Positions 57,943-64,000 of a stretch of 64,000 bases of DNA are shown here, piece by piece. Origin of the DNA: Pseudomonas nitroreducens TX1 (GTDB lineage Bacteria; Pseudomonadota; Gammaproteobacteria; Pseudomonadales; Pseudomonadaceae); assembly GCF_000313755.1 (NCBI RefSeq), contig NZ_AMZB01000111.1, positions 41,452 to 105,451 on the forward strand, read 5' to 3'. Position 1 is the stretch's first letter; each line of letters opens with the position of its first letter. A model generated the notes under the pieces. That model was given only the letters and a program-made list of their open reading frames with translations, ran no database searches and was not told where the DNA came from. The position numbers and the translations under genes are program-made.

Positions 57943-58216
57943 ATCTGCAGGTTATCAATGGACCTTTGCAGCTTCTGGAAGATGGTTTCTTTTTGCATCG
58001 TGTGCACCTGTCAATCTGATGTTTGGTCGGTCAGAACATGTTTGAGCAGCCGAGTTCGCCGTTCAAACCGAGAGAGGTAGTGGCTGTGGTGCTCTTCCGA
58101 AAAAAAGCGAATATTGACCGTTACGCTGTTCACTTCAGCGTTCAGAGCTTTAATTGAGCGGCAGAATGATTCAGACAGGCGCTCTCCATGAGCACCTGGC
58201 CCGAATCGATAGTTCG

Positions 58217-59320
58217 CTAGGAGAACGAGAGCTTATTTTTCAGCTCGCTGGCAATCAGATCCATATCCAGTGGTTTGCCGGGGTTCTTCTCGATGAAACT
58301 GGTCAGAATCGAGATGTAGGCAGCTCCCAGTCCTTTGGTAAGGGCTGCTGCGGTCGTTGCGGCAATAGCACCGCCCGCCAAGGTCCCGACTCCCGGGATC
58401 ATTTTCAAGATGCCAGTTACAACCGTGCGGCCTGCCAGGGTGGCAGCTCCAGCGCCCAATGCGGAGGTTACGAGGGTCGTCAGTGCAGTGGTGCTGGTTT
58501 CCATACCGAACGTAATGCCGATTTTCGCCAGCATGCCGACCTGGATCGGCACCAGAAGTGCGGCATCGGCAAAAGGAATGGGGGTTGCGCCAGCTGCAGC
58601 GGCGGCCGTGGCAGCAATATTGACTTCACGTTCGGCTTGCTCGATTTTCAGCTTGGTCGCTGCGGTATGCCGCGAGTTGAGTGCGTTGGCATAGGCTCTC
58701 TGCTTTGCATCAGGCAAGAGTTTGGCTGTTTCGGTTATCAGTTCGTTGATGCCTTTTTCCTTGAGCGTTATGACTTCGCCGTCATCTTCAATTTTCTCGG
58801 GGATGGCTCTGACCGACACGACAGCTTTGGCCGACGGCAGTGCGGCCCTGACTTGCTCGCGGAAGCCGTTGTCTGAGCGAGACTTGGTAATCGCTACGAT
58901 GACGGGGATGCCTTTTTCTTTGAGCATCTCGCACAGGTGTTGCTCGGCCTCTTCAATTCTCCGGCCGTCTTCATGTATGCAAATCCAGGCCACATGAATA
59001 TGTTTGTTTTCGTCGTGGTGTTGTGAACGCTCGGTTATCTCATCGCGCAGTTCGCTGATGATTTTTTCGTAATCTTTAAGCTCCAGGCCTTTGGAATCGA
59101 TGATTACAATCGGATGGCCTTCCTTGGAAATTTCTTCTATTCGTTGTGTGACCGGTTGTCCGGAGCCTGTTTTTGCCAGCTCGCCACGGAACACGCTGTT
59201 GATCAATGTGCTTTTGCCAACCCCGGTCTTTCCTGCCACAATTACGTTCACTTTGCCAGAACCTCTTACAGCGTCTTTGATCGCATCATCAATTTGTTTC
59301 TGGATTTCTGGTGTGCTCAC
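58217..59320 (-). CDS. Era-like GTPase with DUF697-type C-terminal domain
   Basis: 367 residues, apparently intact. G1 AGKTGVGKST (29-38), G3 DSKG, G4 ITKSRSD. The second half is Ala/Gly-rich and hydrophobic with repeated helices (AAAAAGATPIPFADAALLVP, ILKMIPGVGTLAGGAIAATTA), as in the DUF697/YcjF tails thought to associate with membranes. Isolated: 157 bases from the WYL gene and 1.1 kb wide. Role unknown. Confidence 0.82.
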   Translation of the reverse strand: MSTPEIQKQIDDAIKDAVRGSGKVNVIVAGKTGVGKSTLINSVFRGELAKTGSGQPVTQRIEEISKEGHPIVIIDSKGLELKDYEKIISELRDEITERSQHHDENKHIHVAWICIHEDGRRIEEAEQHLCEMLKEKGIPVIVAITKSRSDNGFREQVRAALPSAKAVVSVRAIPEKIEDDGEVITLKEKGINELITETAKLLPDAKQRAYANALNSRHTAATKLKIEQAEREVNIAATAAAAAGATPIPFADAALLVPIQVGMLAKIGITFGMETSTTALTTLVTSALGAGAATLAGRTVVTGILKMIPGVGTLAGGAIAATTAAALTKGLGAAYISILTSFIEKNPGKPLDMDLIASELKNKLSFS

Positions 59321-59477
59321 AGGAATGCTCCATATCTGGGTTTTTGCTTAGTAAATTTTGCGGTATCCGGCTTCGTTGTCTTGCTTGCCGAGAGTGGTAT
59401 TTATCAAGTGAAGATCGCGTCTTGGTGAGAGGGTCGGCTTCATCGTAGGGAGTTCAGCTTCTCGCGCAGTTGCCGCC

Positions 59478-60491
59478 TTATGAAAGTTGATGCGCATACA
59501 AGGCCCCCAGCTTATTTGCTTTGTTGCTGATAGCTTTGCACCACCCCTGCGGCTCCCAAACCCTCACGTTCTCCCCCAGCCCAAACACCCACCACAGCGT
59601 CTCCTGATCATCCGGCACGACAGCGCGGAGCCGTTGCCAGTCGCTATCGGGTAGCGGCTCCAGACTCTGTTTCGGGCTCAACGGAGTTTCACCGAGCAGC
59701 CAGGCGATCTGCGCTGATACATCGGCGACCAGTTCTACATGTTCGATGGGTGCGGTGGTGTTGAGATCCTGGCGGATGTAGCGGTCGATATCGAAGTCGT
59801 CACGGACGCGGGCCGGGGCTTCCAGGCACTCGGCCTTACGAATGCGATGCAGGGCGAACTGGCGCAGGTCGTCGTAGCCATCGACGGTGCCGATCAGGTA
59901 GCCAATGGATTGGCGGGAGACCAGGCCGGCGGGGTGGATCAGCAGCGTCTTGGGCTCGCCCTTGCTGCGGCTTAGGTAGTCGACCTGCAGCTGGCGGGCC
60001 GCCAGCAGTGCGCCGGAGACTGCCCGCCAGACGTCGGCGTCGACCTGGGCGGGCTGCAGGGCCTTGCCGTTGGGATGGGTGCGGACGCGTCGGGCCCAGT
60101 GAGCAAGATCGTTCTGGCCGAGGTTGTCGAGGTAGTTGCGAGCCCTGTTGAACTGCGGTCCCAGCAGGTCCAGTACGCTCTGCGGCAGCAGCGTGCTCAG
60201 GTGGCTTTCGGCCAGGTAGAGGGCTAGCGCCGTCGAGGGCTCCATATCTCTCAGATCCAGCGGCGTGCCTTTTGTGTAGCTCCATTCATTGCGCCCACCC
60301 TTCTTGCTGTTGGTCAGCGAGAAGGGCGCGGAAAGCCGGTTCAGATCCCGCTGTACAGTACGGAGCTCTACCTTGTAGCCACGGTCCTTCAGCTTTTCGT
60401 GCAACGTCTGGGAAGAGGTGTAGCGCGGGTACTCGGGGATCAGGCGCAAAAGGGTCAGTTGCCTGAGGAGGGTGTCCTTGGCTTCGGACAT
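59478..60491 (-). CDS. WYL-domain transcriptional regulator
   Basis: 337 residues from ATG 60491 (AAGGA 7 bases upstream; a longer frame exists). N-terminal winged helix (YTSSQTLHEKLKDRGYKVELRTVQRDLNRL), WYL-type ligand domain (LQVDYLSRSKGEPKTLLIHPAGLVSRQSIGYLIG) and a C-terminal domain. Such regulators often guard defence or stress loci. Co-oriented with the zinc-ribbon gene upstream. Confidence 0.88.
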   Translation of the reverse strand: MSEAKDTLLRQLTLLRLIPEYPRYTSSQTLHEKLKDRGYKVELRTVQRDLNRLSAPFSLTNSKKGGRNEWSYTKGTPLDLRDMEPSTALALYLAESHLSTLLPQSVLDLLGPQFNRARNYLDNLGQNDLAHWARRVRTHPNGKALQPAQVDADVWRAVSGALLAARQLQVDYLSRSKGEPKTLLIHPAGLVSRQSIGYLIGTVDGYDDLRQFALHRIRKAECLEAPARVRDDFDIDRYIRQDLNTTAPIEHVELVADVSAQIAWLLGETPLSPKQSLEPLPDSDWQRLRAVVPDDQETLWWVFGLGENVRVWEPQGWCKAISNKANKLGALYAHQLS

Positions 60492-60539
60492 AACTACTTC
60501 CTTGTCGTCTTGAACTGGAGTGACATTTGTTGGCGTCAC

Positions 60540-60785
60540 TTATATGGCGAATTTACCCCTATTCGATGGCAGTTTGCCATGGTTCTGATAGGTAGTGGCT
60601 CTTCTCGACCGGGCGGCGGCAGCCCCCAGGGCCTCCAGTCGGGTTGCCTGCCGCATAAGTGGGTGAGGTGATCGGCACTGGGGGCAGTGATCGAAGAGCT
60701 CTTGCTGCATGCTTTCCCCGTCGCCGAGCATCGACGTCTGCTGCCAGTCACAGCATTGGCAGCAATGGGTCAGTGCCTTTCGCAT
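60540..60785 (-). CDS. Small zinc-ribbon protein 2
   Basis: 81 residues from MRKALTHCCQCCDWQQT (AGGAG 9 bases upstream). Two CxxC pairs (CCQCCDW, DHCPQC) and an Arg/Ala-rich tail. 48 bases before the WYL regulator, so probably one transcript. Layout matches the protein at 56267. Confidence 0.6.
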   Translation of the reverse strand: MRKALTHCCQCCDWQQTSMLGDGESMQQELFDHCPQCRSPHPLMRQATRLEALGAAAARSRRATTYQNHGKLPSNRGKFAI

Positions 60786-60879
60786 TTGCCGCGTCTCCTC
60801 TATCGGGTGGATGGAGGACACAGTACTTGGAGGCGGCGTCAAATTCTGTCGCGGGTGTGTGGAGGAGCCCGGGAAGCCC

Positions 60880-61050
60880 GTTGCATTGCCAGATACTGGT
60901 TCGTTTTCGACTTATGCAGAGCGCGCCATCGGTCCCTGGGCTGGGTTCACTATCGGTTGGCTTTACTGGTGGTTCTGGGTGCTTGTGCTGCCATTGGAGG
61001 CAAATGTCGCCGGAATCATCCTCCATGCATGGTTCCCAGTCATTCCGGTA
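60880..61050 (+). pseudogene. Amino-acid permease (APC family) fragment
   Basis: About 57 residues: GSFSTYAERAIGPWAGFTIG, WLYWWFWVLVLPLEAN, IILHAWFPVIP correspond to membrane segments 2-4 of GabP/AnsP-type permeases. No start, no remaining segments. The following 260 bases to the HxlR gene hold nothing I can support. Confidence 0.75.
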
Positions 61051-61314
61051 TGCCAAGCATCCTAAGGAAGAGCGATATGGATGGCGCGCCGTGGCACTTA
61101 GCGCGGGATGAGTGCTCGCTCAAGCCACGTCCGCTGCTCATCACACAGCCCCCGATAAGGGTGCATTGGTCATGGGATCACCAAAATCCATAAACGTTGA
61201 TGCTCAGATCCTTAAGACAAATGTTGCAGCATCGTCAGACAGAATCGTCGATTGCAGACGAGTCTGATCAACTATCGGGACTGCTTCCGGCCATTAGCGG
61301 ACGCTCAGAATCAG

Positions 61315-61812
61315 CTACTTCCGCTTGAAGGCCTCCCGGCGAGACTCGCGTTCGCCAAGGAAAAGATTGCTGATCGACGCCTCCAGGTCCTTGCGTTCCA
61401 CCGGGGTGCCGCAGTGGGGACAAACGCTGGCCACGCCCACATCATGGCCGCACGCGCGGTGCACGAAATGCACGGCCAGGCCCTCATCCTCGCTCTTGCA
61501 CCACGTCTCGCCCCAGGCGCGCAGCGCGTAGATGACGGGGTAGAAGTCCCATCCCTTGTCGGTCAGATGGTATTCGTAGCGCAGCGGCTTTGCGTTGTAG
61601 GGCCGGCGCTCGACCAGGCCGTTGGTTTCCAGCGCTTTCAGGCGCGAGGTCAGCATCTGGGGCGTCGCCGCGGTCTGGATCTGCATTTCCTCGAAGCGCG
61701 TCGCCCCCATGTACAGCTCACGCAGCACCAAGATCGTCCACTTGTCCCCGACCACATCCACCGAGCGCGCCACCGGGCACACCGTATCGATCGTCTCGTC
61801 CAGCACGGGCAT
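61315..61812 (-). CDS. HxlR-family transcriptional regulator
   Basis: 165 residues from ATG 61812 (AGGAG upstream; GTG one codon earlier also possible). HxlR winged helix: CPVARSVDVVGDKWTILVLRELYMG, TPQMLTSRLKALETNGLVERRPYN, YHLTDKGWDFYPVIYALRAWGE. A C-terminal CGHD/CPHCG ribbon is an extra. Divergent from the hydrolase-MFS pair, which it presumably represses. Confidence 0.93.
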   Translation of the reverse strand: MPVLDETIDTVCPVARSVDVVGDKWTILVLRELYMGATRFEEMQIQTAATPQMLTSRLKALETNGLVERRPYNAKPLRYEYHLTDKGWDFYPVIYALRAWGETWCKSEDEGLAVHFVHRACGHDVGVASVCPHCGTPVERKDLEASISNLFLGERESRREAFKRK

Positions 61813-61834
61813 CACGCCGCTCTCCTAGAAGACC

Positions 61835-61849
61835 CTATTATTTTCATAG
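61835..61849. promoter_or_regulatory. HxlR operator candidate 1
   Basis: CTATTATTTTCATAG, near-palindrome, 23 bases from the HxlR start; same sequence type as the second site. Confidence 0.6.
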
Positions 61850-61910
61850 TAACACCACGAAGATTTGTGAGAGCACCTCTGATCGCCTGTAAGCACCACC
61901 CCAGTTGACA

Positions 61911-61925
61911 CTATGATTTTCATAG
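61911..61925. promoter_or_regulatory. HxlR operator candidate 2
   Basis: CTATGATTTTCATAG, perfect CTATGA/TCATAG palindrome, 76 bases from site 1 (about seven helical turns) and 100 bases before the hydrolase start. Confidence 0.65.
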
Positions 61926-62024
61926 TTACCATGATCTCCACCGCCTCACGAACTGCGACATCGAAACAGAAGCCGCTTGGTGAGAGGCGACCTGAAGCGC
62001 ACGTTCTTCAACTGGAGCACCGAA

Positions 62025-62651
62025 ATGACCCATCCTGTGTATTCCCCGGAGCGGACCGGCCTGCTGCTGGTCGACCCCTATAACGACTTCCTGTCCGAGG
62101 GCGGCAAGGTATTCCCCATGCTGAAAGACATCGCGGAGGAGGTTCGCCTGCTCGTGAACCTGCGCACCTCAGTCGCCACCGCGCGCGAACAGGGCATCCA
62201 GGTGTTCTACGTACCGCACCGTCGCTGGCAACCCGGTGACTACGACCACTGGGACCATCCCAGCCCGACTCAACGCCTGATCCAGAAGCGCCACACATTC
62301 GCGAAAGGGACCTGGGGCGGCGAATGGCATCCGGACTTCGTACCGCAGCACGGCGACATCATCATCCAGGAACACTGGGGCCAGAGCGGATTCGCCAACA
62401 CCGATCTCGACCTCCAGCTCAAGCAGCACGGCATCACCCATGTCATCGTGGTGGGACTGCTGGCGAACACCTGCATCGAATCCACCGCGCGCTTTGCCAT
62501 GGAGCTTGGGTTCCACGTCACCCTGGTCCGTGATGCAACCGCGGCATTCAGCCATGAAATGATGCATGCAGCGCACGAGCTGAACGGGCCGACCTTCGCC
62601 CACAACATCGTCGACACCCGGGGATTGGTACAGGCCCTGCAACAGCACTGA
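62025..62651 (+). CDS. Isochorismatase-family cysteine hydrolase
   Basis: 208 residues from MTHPVYSPERTGLLLVDPYND (GGAG 8 bases upstream). Catalytic triad context: Asp17 in LLVDPYNDF, Lys in FAKGTWGGEWH and Cys in LLANTCIESTARFAMELG. Hydrolyses an amide, carbamate or isochorismate-type bond; substrate not readable. 13 bases before the MFS gene, one operon. Confidence 0.92.
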   Translation: MTHPVYSPERTGLLLVDPYNDFLSEGGKVFPMLKDIAEEVRLLVNLRTSVATAREQGIQVFYVPHRRWQPGDYDHWDHPSPTQRLIQKRHTFAKGTWGGEWHPDFVPQHGDIIIQEHWGQSGFANTDLDLQLKQHGITHVIVVGLLANTCIESTARFAMELGFHVTLVRDATAAFSHEMMHAAHELNGPTFAHNIVDTRGLVQALQQH

Positions 62652-62664
62652 CGAGGACGCTGCC

Positions 62665-63897
62665 ATGTCCATCCCAACCGCTGCCACGAGCGGAGTCTCC
62701 GCTCGTTTGGCCGCCACGATGGCCGTTTGCTGCGCGATCGCCGTATCGACCATTTACTACCATCAGCCCCTGCTGCCGCAGATGGCTGCCTCCTTCGGCC
62801 TTGCGCCAACTCAGGCCGGGTTGATCGCCACCCTAACGCAGCTCGGCTATGCGGCCGGCCTGCTACTCATCGTTCCACTTGCCGATTGCCGGCAGCCGCG
62901 CAGGCTCGCGGTGCTGGCGATTGCGGCGAATGCGCTCGCGCTGCTTTCCTCTGCACTCGCACCGAGCTTTGCGCTGCTGTGCGCCAGCAGTTTCGCCGTC
63001 GGGGTGACGGCGATCACCGCGCAGATCATCATTCCCGCTCTATCGGGCCTGGCGACGCCCGCTGCACGCGGGCGTGTCGTCGGCATGCTGCTCAGCGGCC
63101 TCTCCGCGGGGTTGCTCCTGGCACGCACCATCGGCGGTTTCCTCGGCGAATACACCGGGTGGCGATTCGTCTTCGTGCTGGCCTCGCTGATCGACCTGCT
63201 GCTACTGATCATCGTGACCAGGCGCCTGCCTGACGCCGCGACCCTGAGCATCATCAGCTACGCCGGCCTAATGCGCTCGCTTGGCAGCCTGCTGCGCGAG
63301 GAGCCCGTGCTGCGCTTCTGCGCCGCAAGTGGTTTCCTGATATTCGCCGCGTTCAGCGCACTGTGGGCTTCACTTGCTGCACTTCTTTCACAACCACCCT
63401 ACGGCTTCGGTGTGGCAACCATTGGCCTGTTTGGTCTGTCCGCGCTGGTCGGCATCGTCGCCTCGCCACGTATCGGGGCACTAGCCGATCGCCTGGGCGC
63501 CCGCGCCATGGTCCTGGCGGGCACGCTGGCGCTAACCGTGGGCTTTGCGTTCATTTCCGCTGGTGGATACAGCCTGGTCGCGCTGATCCCCGGCATGGTG
63601 TTGCTCGACTTCGGCAACCGTGCCGGCCTGATTGCCAACCAAACACGCGTCCATACTTTGCGACCCGAGGCTCGTAATCGACTCAACACGGTTTTCATGG
63701 GGGCGTATTTCCTGGGAGGCGCGATCGGCGCGGCATTGGGGAACTATGGCGCTCACCAGGCTGCCTGGGCCGGCTTGGCGACCGTAGGAGCCGTGCTGGC
63801 GCTGGCCGCAATGGCGATTAACGCGCTCTCTCCCCGCCACTCCAGCGCCGCGCACAATGACACTCGCTCTGAATCAGACGTTCAGGATGTGCCCTAG
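62665..63897 (+). CDS. MFS drug/metabolite efflux transporter
   Basis: 410 residues with 12 predicted membrane segments. N-half: YYHQPLLPQMAASFGLAPTQ, TQLGYAAGLLLIVPLAD; central GRVVGMLLSGLSAGLLLART; C-half FGNRAGLIANQTRVHTL. Probably exports the substrate or product of the adjacent hydrolase. The last 103 bases of the window hold no gene. Confidence 0.9.
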   Translation: MSIPTAATSGVSARLAATMAVCCAIAVSTIYYHQPLLPQMAASFGLAPTQAGLIATLTQLGYAAGLLLIVPLADCRQPRRLAVLAIAANALALLSSALAPSFALLCASSFAVGVTAITAQIIIPALSGLATPAARGRVVGMLLSGLSAGLLLARTIGGFLGEYTGWRFVFVLASLIDLLLLIIVTRRLPDAATLSIISYAGLMRSLGSLLREEPVLRFCAASGFLIFAAFSALWASLAALLSQPPYGFGVATIGLFGLSALVGIVASPRIGALADRLGARAMVLAGTLALTVGFAFISAGGYSLVALIPGMVLLDFGNRAGLIANQTRVHTLRPEARNRLNTVFMGAYFLGGAIGAALGNYGAHQAAWAGLATVGAVLALAAMAINALSPRHSSAAHNDTRSESDVQDVP

Positions 63898-64000
63898 GCC
63901 ATTCCCACTGACGACTATCAGCCAATTGTTACCCTTGTCGAGAAACCGCTACCGGCCAGAAGCAGCCTCTGTACGAACCAACAAAATTCTCTGGCCGAGG

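Noticed and set aside
39589..63897. A second copy of the ssrA 3' end marking attR
   Set aside because: I looked for the CCCCCCGGCTCCACCA string and its complement downstream and did not find it; the right boundary stays undefined.

Overview
Chromosome of a gamma-proteobacterium, almost certainly a Pseudomonas close to the P. aeruginosa group. From about 1 to 33,600 the genes follow the P. aeruginosa PAO1 order (nusA-rimP ... grpE-recN-fur-omlA ... lldR-lldPDE ... pmrAB). The tmRNA tag peptide reads ANDDNYALAA, and REP-type hairpins with GTAGGAGCGAGC...CTCGCGAAC arms lie between genes. No rRNA or CRISPR array was seen.

Region 1 (1-24,000) is core housekeeping, mostly on the minus strand: transcription/translation (nusA, rimP, initiator tRNA-Met, tRNA-Leu(GAG), greA), secretion and metabolism (secG, tpiA, glmM, folP, carAB, dapB), protein quality control (ftsH, dnaK, dnaJ, grpE), rRNA methylation and ribosome assembly (rlmE, yhbY), repair (recN), iron control (fur), envelope (omlA/bamE) and trans-translation (smpB). 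Two textbook heat-shock promoters, a carA control region with an ArgR-type site plus an intrinsic terminator, and several terminators are readable.

Region 2 (24,000-39,550) holds lactate use (lldR, lldPDE with a perfect operator palindrome), a PmrAB-like two-component system with a PmrA-box-like site, a single-chain biotin-dependent carboxylase, a yybP-ykoY manganese riboswitch in front of a CaCA exchanger, and a DJ-1/PfpI protein.

Region 3 (39,589-49,064) is an integrative mobilizable element inserted at the 3' end of ssrA. It has two tandem tyrosine recombinases, a MOB relaxase with an overlapping coiled-coil gene, mobC, a predicted oriT, a 20-bp-phased array of eight CCGAATTCGG-like palindromes, and a three-gene cargo operon. 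Two of the cargo proteins are paralogues that join a cysteine-rich domain to a DUF2384/Xre-MbcA-ParS-type C-terminus. The operon plus its phased operator-like array is the best candidate here for an undescribed system.

Region 4 (49,064-61,060) is a graveyard of truncated genes: IS3-family pieces, an OprD-porin piece, a C-terminally cut OLD nuclease, a restriction-endonuclease-like C-terminal part, a recC fragment fused by deletion to the recD C-terminus with recB absent, beheaded GYF-domain and HEPN-like genes, and a permease scrap. Intact among them are an Era-like GTPase with a DUF697-like tail, a WYL regulator and two small zinc-ribbon proteins.

Region 5 (61,315-63,897) is a tidy HxlR-regulated unit: an HxlR repressor divergent from a cysteine hydrolase and an MFS exporter, with two matching palindromes in the shared promoter region.
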